From Bifidobacterium moraviense (GTDB taxonomy: Bacteria; Actinomycetota; Actinomycetes; Actinomycetales; Bifidobacteriaceae), in assembly GCF_012932365.1 (NCBI RefSeq), contig NZ_JAAIIH010000001.1, positions 496,001 to 560,000 of the forward strand: a stretch of DNA of 64,000 nucleotides, read 5' to 3'. The position numbers and the translations under genes are program-made. Below the pieces are notes generated by a model. That model was given only the letters and a program-made list of their open reading frames with translations, had not been told where the DNA came from and ran no database searches. This document shows, in pieces, positions 7,599 through 15,463 of this stretch (positions within the stretch are counted from its first letter, which is position 1; each line of letters opens with the position of its first letter).

Positions 7599-9389
7599 TC
7601 AGTCGAGGCTGGACTGCGCGAGCAGCTCGCGCGCATGGTCGAGCGAGGTCTCGGATTCGCTGCCGGAGAGCATGCGCGCGATCTCGCGCACGCGGTCCTC
7701 GTCGTCGGCTCGCGTCACCGCCGTGGACACGCCCTCGCCGTCGGACGCGGCCTTGCTCACCACGAACTGCGCGTCCGCCCACGAGGCCACCTGCGCGAGG
7801 TGCGTGACGACGATGACCTGCGACGTGCGCGCCAGCTGCGCGAGACGTCTGCCCAGTTCGACGGCCGCCTTGCCGCCCACGCCGGCGTCCACCTCGTCGA
7901 AGATGAACGTCATGCCGGTTCGGCCGTCCGAGTCTCCCGGCAGCGCGTCGTCGTCGCGGTGCCGTTCGGCCGAGGCGAGCTCCATCGCCAGCATGAGGCG
8001 GCTCAGCTCGCCGCCGGACGCGCTCTTGCCCATCGGCAGCTGCGGGGAGCCGGGGAACGGCGTGAACAGGAAGGCGATGTCGTCGCCGCCGTGCGCCTCC
8101 AGCGCTGCCGCGGCATCCTCGACGCTGCCGGCGTCGTCGAAGCGCTGCGTGACGGCGATGTCCAGCCCTGCGCCGGACATCGCCAGCTCGGCAAGCTCGC
8201 CGCTCACCGTGCGGCTGAGCTCCTGCGCTGCCTTGACGCGCGCGGCGTGCAGCACCACGGCCGCGTCCACGGCATCCTGCGCCAGCTGTTCGCGGCGTCG
8301 GCGCAGCTCGTCGATCTTCTCCGGCGAGGCGTCCAGATCCTCCAGCTCGAGCCCGGCCTGCCGGCGCCATGCGATCACGTCGTCCAGCTCCGGCCCCCAG
8401 CGGCGCGTCAGCTCGTCGAGGTCGTGGATGCGCTCGTTGATCGCGTCGAGATCGGCGCCCTCCTCGCCGTCGTCCACCTGACGGGTCAGGGCGAGCACCA
8501 CGTCGGCGATTTCCCCGCCGATCGCCTCCAGACGGTCCGCGGATTCGTCGAACACGCCGCCCACGTGGATGCCGCGCAGCGACTGCACGGCCCGGTCGAT
8601 GAGCTGGGTCACGCCCGCGCCGCCGTCATCGTCGTAGCCCATCTGCGCGGAGTCGAGCGCCGCCACGGCACCGCCCACGCCCTGCGCGATCGCGGCCGCG
8701 TTCTCGATGCGGTCGCGCTTGGACTTGAGATCGGCGTCCTCTCCGACCTGCGGATCCACGCGGTCGATGCGCGCGATCGCGTCCTTGAGGTAGTCGGCGC
8801 GCTGGCGGGCCTGCGCCTCCTGCCCCTGCAGCCGGGCGAGCTTGTCGTCCATGTCCCTGAGTGCCTGCCATGCGGCATGGTAGGCGTCCAGCGCGGCACG
8901 GTCCCCGGCATAGGCATCCAGGAACTCGCGCTGGCGCGACGCGGAGGCGATGCGCAGCTGGTCGGCCTGCCCGTGGATCGTGACCAGTTCCCCGCTGACG
9001 TGCGCGAGCACGCCGCGCGGCACGCTGTGCCCGTTGAGCATGGCGCGCGAACGGCCCTTGGCGGGCACGGAGCGCGTGAGGAACAGCTCGCCGTCCTGCT
9101 CGGGCGCGCCGGCGTCGTCGGCGATGGCCGCGGCGCGCGATCCCTCCGGCACCGCGAACACGCCCTGCGCACGCGTCTCGTCCGCGCCGGCGCTGATGCG
9201 CCCGGCGTCCGCGGAGGCGCCGGAGATAAGCCGGATCGCGTTGAGTAGCATGGACTTGCCGGCGCCGGTCTCGCCGGTGATCGCCGTCATGCCCGGCGCG
9301 AAGTCCAGCAGGGCGTGGCGGATGGGCGCGAAGTCGAGCAGCGCGTGACGGATCGGGCCGAGGTTGCGGATCTCCAGTTCCTCGAGCAT
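7599..9389 (-). CDS. recN: DNA repair protein RecN
   Basis: SMC-like ATPase acting in double-strand break repair, 596 residues (usual length 550-590). The N-terminus MLEELEIRNLGPI is typical; Walker A is GETGAGKSM (about 38-46). A central coiled-coil region spans about 165-380. The C-terminal ATPase half has the signature SASGGELSRLMLAM, Walker B FIFDEVDAGVGG and the H-loop VVTHLAQVAS. The start ATG overlaps the nadK stop by one base (TGATG), implying coupled translation. Odd point: residues 12-31 are the same ten residues twice (PIRHALLDFA), encoded by a 30-bp tandem duplication just before Walker A. Confidence 0.96.
   Translation of the reverse strand: MLEELEIRNLGPIRHALLDFAPIRHALLDFAPGMTAITGETGAGKSMLLNAIRLISGASADAGRISAGADETRAQGVFAVPEGSRAAAIADDAGAPEQDGELFLTRSVPAKGRSRAMLNGHSVPRGVLAHVSGELVTIHGQADQLRIASASRQREFLDAYAGDRAALDAYHAAWQALRDMDDKLARLQGQEAQARQRADYLKDAIARIDRVDPQVGEDADLKSKRDRIENAAAIAQGVGGAVAALDSAQMGYDDDGGAGVTQLIDRAVQSLRGIHVGGVFDESADRLEAIGGEIADVVLALTRQVDDGEEGADLDAINERIHDLDELTRRWGPELDDVIAWRRQAGLELEDLDASPEKIDELRRRREQLAQDAVDAAVVLHAARVKAAQELSRTVSGELAELAMSGAGLDIAVTQRFDDAGSVEDAAAALEAHGGDDIAFLFTPFPGSPQLPMGKSASGGELSRLMLAMELASAERHRDDDALPGDSDGRTGMTFIFDEVDAGVGGKAAVELGRRLAQLARTSQVIVVTHLAQVASWADAQFVVSKAASDGEGVSTAVTRADDEDRVREIARMLSGSESETSLDHARELLAQSSLD
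9296..9355. repeat. 30-bp tandem duplication inside recN
   Basis: Units 9296-9325 and 9326-9355 differ at four positions (9306/9336, 9312/9342, 9318/9348, 9324/9354), all synonymous in the recN frame. Each encodes PIRHALLDFA (minus strand). Confidence 0.9.
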
Positions 9390-10315
9390 CAGCGCGCGTC
9401 CCGCCCGCCCGATTCCCCGCCGTGCGCGTCCTGCGCATGCTGGGCCTGCTCGCGCCATCCCACCACGGGCAGATCGAACTTGGAGACCAGACGTCTGGTG
9501 AACGGCACCCCGGAGAGCCGGGCCAGCAGCAGCGTGTCGCGCGACTGCCTCACGTCGATGCGCGTGCCCTGGGGCAGCACGCGCTGGCGGCGCCCGTCGC
9601 AGCAGATCCATCCCTCGGACATCGAGTTGCCGAGCACCTCCAGGCTGAACGTCGAGCCCGCGCCGATCACCAGCGGGCGCGCGAACAGGGCGTGCGCGGC
9701 CAGCGGCACGAGCTGCAACGCCTGCACGTTGGGCCAGATGATCGGCCCTCCCGCGGAGAACGCGTACGCCGTGGAGCCCGTGGGCGTGGAGACGATCACG
9801 CCGTCGCATCCGAACGAGCTCATGTCCACGCCGTCCACCCGGATGGCGAGCTCCACCATCTTGCCGCGGTCGGCGCGCTCCACCGTGATGTCGTTGAGCG
9901 CCCAGTCGCGCAGCGGCTCGTCCGCGCCGGGCAGATGCACGTCCACGTGGGCGATCATGCGCTCGTCGATCGAATAGTCGTGCTCCGCGATGCGCCGGAT
10001 GGCCTCGGACAGCTGGAAGCTCTCGAACTCGGCGAGGAACCCCACGTGCCCCATGTTGATGCCGACGATCGGCACCTCGGTGCAGTGCACGAGCTCGGCC
10101 GCGCGCAGGATGGTCCCATCGCCGCCGAGCACCACCACGATCTCCGTGTCCCGGTTCACCACCGGCGTGACGGAGCCGAACTCCGGAGCCTCGAGGTTGT
10201 CCACGATCGACACCTCGAATCCCATGCGGCGCAGCTGGCCGACCACCTCGGCGACTGCCGTGCCGCTGGAACGCAGACGCTGATGGGTGACCACCACGGC
10301 GTGGCGAATGCTCAT
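9389..10315 (-). CDS. nadK: NAD kinase
   Basis: Phosphorylates NAD to NADP, 308 residues. The family signature VVLGGDGTILRAAEL holds the catalytic Asp. The NE/D-type motif is seen as ALNDITVERADRGKMVEL, and the ATP/NAD site as VIVSTPTGSTAYAFSAGGPI. The ATG at 10315 is preceded by AAAGGA 6 nt away. It is the first gene of a two-gene unit with recN. The pairing nadK-recN next to tlyA is an arrangement I know from mycobacteria. The C-terminal 20 residues are a low-complexity tail (HAQDAHGGESGGRDAR). Confidence 0.96.
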   Translation of the reverse strand: MSIRHAVVVTHQRLRSSGTAVAEVVGQLRRMGFEVSIVDNLEAPEFGSVTPVVNRDTEIVVVLGGDGTILRAAELVHCTEVPIVGINMGHVGFLAEFESFQLSEAIRRIAEHDYSIDERMIAHVDVHLPGADEPLRDWALNDITVERADRGKMVELAIRVDGVDMSSFGCDGVIVSTPTGSTAYAFSAGGPIIWPNVQALQLVPLAAHALFARPLVIGAGSTFSLEVLGNSMSEGWICCDGRRQRVLPQGTRIDVRQSRDTLLLARLSGVPFTRRLVSKFDLPVVGWREQAQHAQDAHGGESGGRDAR

Positions 10316-10470
10316 GAGGATTCCTTTCGTACGATTACTCCCCAATCCTAGCGGCTGTCCGCATCCAGCACGCGTGGGGGCGCGCGGAGGGCGGCCACAC
10401 GGACCGCGGGAGCGGCGCGGACCGCGTCCACGGACCATAAGCCATGGGGCGGCGTATGATCGGAGGCATT

Positions 10471-12072
10471 GTGAAACCGAAACGAATGCGACGCATCTTC
10501 ATGCCCCGTCGCCGTCGACGCACGGCGCGCGGCACCGGGGGCTACGCGCCGGCCGCGATGGGATGGACGCGGCGGGCCGACACCTCCGACCTCGTCACGA
10601 CGCTCTCGAACGAGCAGCTCGCCTCGGCCAACCGCATGGACGAATACGAGGCGCCGGACTGGGTCAAGCACACCCTGCACCAGGGCATCCCCTCCGATGC
10701 GGTCCCGCGCCGCCGCATCGACTACCGTTCGCTCACCGACCGTTTGCTCTCGCATCCGGGACGGCTCTCGGTGTGCTACTTCATGACGCTGATCATCGTC
10801 GTCATGCTCCTGCTGCTCCTGCCCGCGTCCTCGCGCGGATACGGCGTCACCTCGCCGCACATCGCGTTCTTCACCGCCGTCTCGGCGCTGTCCACGTGCG
10901 GCATCCCCGTGGTCAACACGGCGCTGCACTGGACGATGTTCGGCCAGGCGATCATCCTGATCGCCGTGCAGCTGGGCGGCCTGGGCGTCATGACGTTCGC
11001 CTCCATGATCACGCTGGGCGTCAGCCGCCGTCTCAAGGTCTCCCAGCGTCTGCTCACCGCCACCGAGCTGGGCGCCACCAAGCTCAGCGAGGTCAGGGGC
11101 ATCATCGCCGTGGTACTCACCAGCACGTTCGTCATCGAGACCGTCACCTTCGTCTCCCTGTTCCCCGGCCTGTACCGCAACAACGGCGGGGCCTTCTGGT
11201 GGACCGTGTGGCAGTCGCTGTTCTACGCGGTCTCGGCGTACAACAACACCGGCTTCACGCCGGACGCCACCGGCTTCCACGTCAGCGACTGGAACGTGGG
11301 CCTGCCCATCCTCGTAAGCGCGTTCATCGGCACCATCGGCTTCCCGGTGATCCTCAACGTCTTCCGGACCACGGTCCACCGCCGTTCGCCCCGGCGCTGG
11401 AGCCTGCACACCAAGCTCACGCTGCTCACCACCTTCCTGCTCGTGCTGCTCTCGTTCAGCTGGTTCATCGCCAACGAGTGGAACAACCCGGTGCTGTTCC
11501 CGCCCGGGTCCACCGACTCCTCGAAGTTCAGCAAGGCGATCTCCGCCGCCGTGATGCCGCGCTCCGCCGGATTCGACATCTCGTGGGTGCCGATGGTGAG
11601 CGAGCAGACCAAGGTGTTCATGAGCGGCATGATGTTCATCGGCACCGGCAGCTCCTCCACCGGCGGAGGCATCCGCGTCACCACGTTCGCGGTGCTGCTG
11701 CTCATCTGCCGCGCGGCGTTCGCGAACCGCCGCGACATCACGGTGTTCCACCGCCGCATCCCCCGTCAGGTGCGGCTCATGGCCGTGAGCATCGCGGTCA
11801 CCTGCCTGACGCTCGTGTACTTCGCTGCCATCGCGCTGATCATCATCACCGGCTGCGATTTCGGCGACGCGATCTTCGAGGCGAGCTCCGCGTTCAGCCT
11901 CGGCGGCTACTCCGTGGGCGTGGCGAGCGTGCAGCAGCCGGCCTCGCTCTACGTGCTCGCGTTCCTCATGATCGTGGGACGTCTGGGCCCCATGACGATC
12001 GCGTATTCGATCTCCAAGCCGCGGCCTGCCTCAGTGGTACGCTACCCCGAGGAAAGCATCGTGGTGGGCTAG
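10471..12072 (+). CDS. TrkH/KtrB-type potassium uptake channel subunit
   Basis: Membrane subunit of a Trk/Ktr K+ transporter, 533 residues. Four repeated M1-P-M2 units are indicated by the selectivity-filter segments STCGIP, NNTGFT, PRSAGFD and SLGGYS. The TGSSSTGGGI stretch in the third repeat is the intramembrane gating loop of KtrB/TrkH. About 75 polar N-terminal residues, rich in arginine (MPRRRRRTARG), precede the first membrane helix. GTG at 10471 is chosen because GGAGG lies 4 nt upstream; ATGs at 10444 and 10456 are alternatives. It is followed 12 bp later by its RCK partner, the usual two-gene operon. Confidence 0.93.
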   Translation: MKPKRMRRIFMPRRRRRTARGTGGYAPAAMGWTRRADTSDLVTTLSNEQLASANRMDEYEAPDWVKHTLHQGIPSDAVPRRRIDYRSLTDRLLSHPGRLSVCYFMTLIIVVMLLLLLPASSRGYGVTSPHIAFFTAVSALSTCGIPVVNTALHWTMFGQAIILIAVQLGGLGVMTFASMITLGVSRRLKVSQRLLTATELGATKLSEVRGIIAVVLTSTFVIETVTFVSLFPGLYRNNGGAFWWTVWQSLFYAVSAYNNTGFTPDATGFHVSDWNVGLPILVSAFIGTIGFPVILNVFRTTVHRRSPRRWSLHTKLTLLTTFLLVLLSFSWFIANEWNNPVLFPPGSTDSSKFSKAISAAVMPRSAGFDISWVPMVSEQTKVFMSGMMFIGTGSSSTGGGIRVTTFAVLLLICRAAFANRRDITVFHRRIPRQVRLMAVSIAVTCLTLVYFAAIALIIITGCDFGDAIFEASSAFSLGGYSVGVASVQQPASLYVLAFLMIVGRLGPMTIAYSISKPRPASVVRYPEESIVVG

Positions 12073-12084
12073 GAAAGGAACGGC

Positions 12085-12738
12085 ATGGCGTCAGCAGGCA
12101 ACAGCGTCCTGGTGGTGGGACTGGGACGGTTCGGCAGCGCGGTGGCCCAGACGCTCAACGATCTGGGGCAGGACGTGCTCGCCGTGGACAGGAATCCCGT
12201 GCTCGTGGCCCGGTGGTCCAACGTGTTCAACGTCGTCGAGGCGGACATGACCGACGTGCTCGCCGTCGACCAGATCGGCGCGCAGGACTTCACCAAGGCC
12301 GTGGTGGCCATCGGCGACGGCATCGAGGCCTCGGTGCTCACCATCGGCAACCTGCTCGACGCGGGCGTCACGGACATCTGGGCCAAGTCGGTCTCCAAGG
12401 AGCATACGCGCATCCTGCAGCGCATGGGAGCGCGGCACATCATCAGCGCGGAGGCGGACGCCGGCAAGCGCGTGGGGCATCTCGTGGCCGGCGAATACCT
12501 CGACTACATCGAGATCGAGGGACCGTACACCGTGGTGAAGATCCACACGCCCGCCTCGATGGCCAACAAGACCGTGGGGCAGGCGCACGTGCGCGAACGC
12601 TACGGCATCACGATCGTGGGCGCGATCACGCCGGGCCTCGACTTCCGCCACGGCGACGAGGACACGGTGATGCACCGCGGCGACGAGCTCATCGTGCTGG
12701 GCCTGCAGGACCAGATCGATCGCTTCATCAGGGACTAG
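12085..12738 (+). CDS. TrkA/KtrA-type potassium uptake regulatory protein
   Basis: Cytosolic RCK regulator that gates the preceding K+ channel in response to nucleotides, 217 residues. RCK_N at about 6-125 has the Rossmann loop VLVVGLGRFGSAVA with acidic VDRN at the end of beta2. RCK_C is at about 135-217 (YIEIEGPYTVVKIHTP ... GDELIVLGLQDQID). A strong site, AGGAAAGGAA, precedes the ATG. No catalytic role. Firm as a KtrA/TrkA family member. Confidence 0.94.
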   Translation: MASAGNSVLVVGLGRFGSAVAQTLNDLGQDVLAVDRNPVLVARWSNVFNVVEADMTDVLAVDQIGAQDFTKAVVAIGDGIEASVLTIGNLLDAGVTDIWAKSVSKEHTRILQRMGARHIISAEADAGKRVGHLVAGEYLDYIEIEGPYTVVKIHTPASMANKTVGQAHVRERYGITIVGAITPGLDFRHGDEDTVMHRGDELIVLGLQDQIDRFIRD

Positions 12739-12841
12739 GCGACGTTTCCCCTTCCCTCCCCTCCTCCGTTCCCGCGGTCATCGGACCGTAACCGCGGCCC
12801 CATACAATGGGCCGCGAGAGAAGAGAAGGGGAGGACTCATC

Positions 12842-13513
12842 ATGAATCTGACGTTGGCCGACGGCCACATACGGCCGGGCCATTACGAATGCCTCGACGT
12901 CGTGGGCGACACGAGGGTGGATGACGGCGTCGTCTTCGACGTGATGCTGATGCGCGGCAGGATGTCCGCGCACCGTCTGCGCGGCGGCGTGCTGCGGATG
13001 GACGGCGAACTGCTGGCGACCGATTCGATCGACGTGGAGCTGCTCAGCGGCAACGGCAGCATCGAGGCCGGCGGCGGGATCAGGACGCGCAGACTGGAGT
13101 TCGTCGGCGATCTGAAGGCGCGGGAGCGCATCAAGGTGCTGACCGATCTGGACGTCAGCGGCAGTCTGGTGAGCGCGGCGCCGATGTCCGCGGAGCACAT
13201 CAGCGTGTACGGCGTGCTGGAGGCCCACGACCTGTGCGCGTCCGGCGACGTGCGCATCCGCCCGTTCGAGACGCTGATGCTGCGATGGGGCTGCTTCAGG
13301 CAGTACGACCGTCGCAGCACCGCCGACACCATCCGCTGCCGTTCCCTGGACGCCAAGGATCTCTCCTGCCGGAGCGTGGTGGCGAACACCGTGGATCTGC
13401 GCGGCGCGAGCGACGTGCAGGACGTGCGCTGCCTGACCACGCTGTCGATGGACCGCGGCGCGACCGCGCGTCACGTGTCCGGAGGCTGCGACCGCGTGAC
13501 ACTCAGCGAGTGA
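12842..13513 (+). CDS. bactofilin-like / polymer-forming beta-helical protein
   Basis: 223 residues, no signal peptide and no membrane segment. The sequence is a run of short beta-strand-turn units (for example RMSAHRLRGGVLRMDGEL, IEAGGGIRTRRLEFVGDL, IKVLTDLDVSGSLVSAA, ISVYGVLEAHDL) with a period near 17-20 residues, the look of a right-handed beta-helix as in bactofilins and the polymer-forming YhbE/YhbF proteins of Firmicutes. Five cysteines cluster in the last third. The site GGGGAGG precedes ATG 12842. It is downstream of the K+ genes (103 bp) and converges with tlyA, overlapping it by 11 bp. The role is unknown; family assignment is from pattern only. Confidence 0.6.
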   Translation: MNLTLADGHIRPGHYECLDVVGDTRVDDGVVFDVMLMRGRMSAHRLRGGVLRMDGELLATDSIDVELLSGNGSIEAGGGIRTRRLEFVGDLKARERIKVLTDLDVSGSLVSAAPMSAEHISVYGVLEAHDLCASGDVRIRPFETLMLRWGCFRQYDRRSTADTIRCRSLDAKDLSCRSVVANTVDLRGASDVQDVRCLTTLSMDRGATARHVSGGCDRVTLSE

Positions 13514-14255
13514 GCCACAGCAGATATTCGACGTTGCCGTGGGTGCCGGTGATGGGCGACGGCGCGTGCGCGCGCACGGTCAGTCCGTGGTCGCGCGCGC
13601 TGGCGACGACCGCGTCGAGCGCCTCCAGACGGTAGGATTCGCGCTCCACGATGCCGTGTCTGCCGAGCTTCGCGCGTCCCACCTCGAACTGCGGCTTGAC
13701 CAGCAGGACGATCTGCGCGCCCGGCGCGGCGAGCCGCGCGATCGGCGCCATCACGTAGGTCAGGGAGATGAACGACACGTCGGAGACGACGTAGTCGGGC
13801 GCGTACGGCAGATCGTCGGGCTCGACGTCCCTGATGTTGACGCCGCTCATGTCCGTGACGCGCGGATCGCGCCGGATGCGCGCGTCCAGCTGGTCGTGTC
13901 CCACGTCGAGCGCGACGACGTGTCCGGCGCCGCGCCGCAGCAGCACGTCGGTGAATCCGCCGGTGGATGCCCCGATGTCGAGGCATCGCCGGCCGCGGGG
14001 ATCGGGCAGTCCGAGCGGCCCGAAGGCGTCCAGCGCGCCGACCAGCTTGTACGCGCCGCGCGATACGTAGTCGTCGCCCTTGTCGACGCCGAGCACGGCG
14101 TCCGGGGCGGGCGTGGCGGACGGCTTGGTGACGGGCGTGCCGTCCACCAGCACGCGGCCCTCGCGGATGAGGCGCTGCGCCTTGGTGCGGGTGTCCACGA
14201 GCCCCTGCGCCACCAGACGCGCGTCGAGACGGTCTCCTCCGTGGCCGCCGCTCAT
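13503..14255 (-). CDS. tlyA: TlyA family rRNA (cytidine-2'-O)-methyltransferase
   Basis: 250 residues. An N-terminal S4 RNA-binding domain (about 9-65: RLDARLVAQGLVDTRTKAQRLIREGRVLVDG) is joined to a FtsJ/RrmJ-type SAM methyltransferase. The SAM motif is CLDIGASTGGFTDVLLRRGA, with the catalytic Lys-Asp-Lys-Glu set plausible at K78-region, DVSFIS and VKPQFEV. In mycobacteria the family modifies 16S and 23S rRNA and affects capreomycin sensitivity. Start codon and upstream stop share ATGA with the 47-codon ORF. The 3' end overlaps the bactofilin-like gene on the other strand. Confidence 0.93.
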   Translation of the reverse strand: MSGGHGGDRLDARLVAQGLVDTRTKAQRLIREGRVLVDGTPVTKPSATPAPDAVLGVDKGDDYVSRGAYKLVGALDAFGPLGLPDPRGRRCLDIGASTGGFTDVLLRRGAGHVVALDVGHDQLDARIRRDPRVTDMSGVNIRDVEPDDLPYAPDYVVSDVSFISLTYVMAPIARLAAPGAQIVLLVKPQFEVGRAKLGRHGIVERESYRLEALDAVVASARDHGLTVRAHAPSPITGTHGNVEYLLWLTR

Positions 14256-14395
14256 GCGATGCCGTCCAGTTCGCGGCGCATCGTCTCGAGCGTCGTCGTC
14301 AGGATCCGCAGGCGCGTCTCGTCGTCCGCGTCGTCGAGACGCGCCAGTTCGGGGCGGCGCATCTCGATCGGCTCGTCGTCCGTCGGGATGCTCAT
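14252..14395 (-). CDS. conserved-position small protein, 47 residues
   Basis: A 47-residue acidic helical protein (begins MSIPTDDEPIEMRRPEL, ends MRRELDGIA), too short for usual gene finders. Its ATG overlaps the stop of the HAD phosphatase by ATGA, and its stop overlaps the tlyA start by ATGA, so both junctions look translationally coupled. From memory, M. tuberculosis has a similar tiny gene (Rv1693) in exactly this slot between a HAD phosphatase and tlyA. No domain recognised. The double overlap and conserved position are the case for it being real. Confidence 0.75.
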   Translation of the reverse strand: MSIPTDDEPIEMRRPELARLDDADDETRLRILTTTLETMRRELDGIA

Positions 14396-15459
14396 CGCGC
14401 GTCCGCGTCCGGTTCGGCCGGATCGATGATGAAGCGCGGCAGGTCGTCCTCAGTGAGCGTCGTGCCGTCGTCCGCCGTCTGCCATGCCAGACAGCACGCG
14501 GCGCGCAGCGCGTCGAGGCTGGTCTCGTCGTTGACCGCGATCGTGCCGTCGGTCTCGAGTCGGGCCCGTGCCGTGCCGCACGTCCAGACGCCGTCCGCCT
14601 CGCGGGCCGGCTGCGGGTGCGCCACGTTCAGTCCGGTGAGGTTGCGCGCGATGGCGGTGGGGCGCAGATGGGGCTCGGCCAGCATGAGCTGGACGGGGTC
14701 CGCGACGCCGGTGAGCACGACCATCGAATCGTAGCCGCCGCGGTTGCCCGCCTCGATGTCGGTGTCGAGACGGTCGCCGATGGCGATGGACGCCTCCTTG
14801 GGCACCAGATCGCGCCCCTCCCCCGCGTTGAGCATGCGTGCCTCGTCGTACATGGCGGACTCGGGCTTGCCGGCCGAGCCGACCGGCTGCACGCCCGTGG
14901 CGGCGATGACCGCGTTGACGAGCGATCCGCAGCCGGGGGCGATGCCCTGCTCGCGCGGGATGCTCAGGTCGCGGTTGGTCACGAAGTACGCGGCCCCGCG
15001 CTCCACCGCGTAGGCGGCCTGCGCCAGTTCGGTCCACGGCATGTCCGGATACCAGCCCTGAATGACGGCGTGCGGGTCGTCGTCCACGTTCGTCACCGGC
15101 GTCAGCCCGTTGCGGCGGACCTCCTCCACCAGATGCGGGGCGCCGATGGTGAGCACGCGGGAGCCCTGCGGCACGTGCCGTGCGACCATGCGGGCGGCCA
15201 CCACCGACGAAGTGATGACCTGCCAGTCCTCCACGTCCAGTCCGAAGCCGCGCAGCTGGTCGGCCACCACGTGCTGGAAGCGCGAGGAGTTGTTCGTCGT
15301 GTACTCGATCGTCATCCCCGTGCGCTCGGCGCGGTGGATGGCCTCGGCGGCATGGGGCACCGGATTCTTGCCGCGGTACACCACGCCGTCGAGGTCCAGC
15401 AGCGCCAGCTGGTAGGCGGCGGCCGGAGACTCCGGGATCCCCTTGAGGAATCGCGTCAT
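14392..15459 (-). CDS. HAD-IIA family phosphatase (NagD/PGP-like)
   Basis: 355 residues. The catalytic motif LALLDLDGVVYRGKNPVPHA is typical of the HAD-IIA subfamily (p-nitrophenyl phosphatase, phosphoglycolate phosphatase, NagD). EYTTNNSSRF is motif II, the large C2 cap follows, AGKPESAMYDEA carries the motif III Lys and IAIGDRLDTDIEAGNRGG is motif IV. The C-terminal 70 residues (DGVWTCGTARARLETDG onward) are an extra domain also seen in actinobacterial relatives. The ATG at 15459 lies 4 bp after the preceding stop, with GGAAGG inside the upstream gene's end. Substrate unknown. Confidence 0.88.
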   Translation of the reverse strand: MTRFLKGIPESPAAAYQLALLDLDGVVYRGKNPVPHAAEAIHRAERTGMTIEYTTNNSSRFQHVVADQLRGFGLDVEDWQVITSSVVAARMVARHVPQGSRVLTIGAPHLVEEVRRNGLTPVTNVDDDPHAVIQGWYPDMPWTELAQAAYAVERGAAYFVTNRDLSIPREQGIAPGCGSLVNAVIAATGVQPVGSAGKPESAMYDEARMLNAGEGRDLVPKEASIAIGDRLDTDIEAGNRGGYDSMVVLTGVADPVQLMLAEPHLRPTAIARNLTGLNVAHPQPAREADGVWTCGTARARLETDGTIAVNDETSLDALRAACCLAWQTADDGTTLTEDDLPRFIIDPAEPDADAR

Positions 15460-15463
15460 CGGA

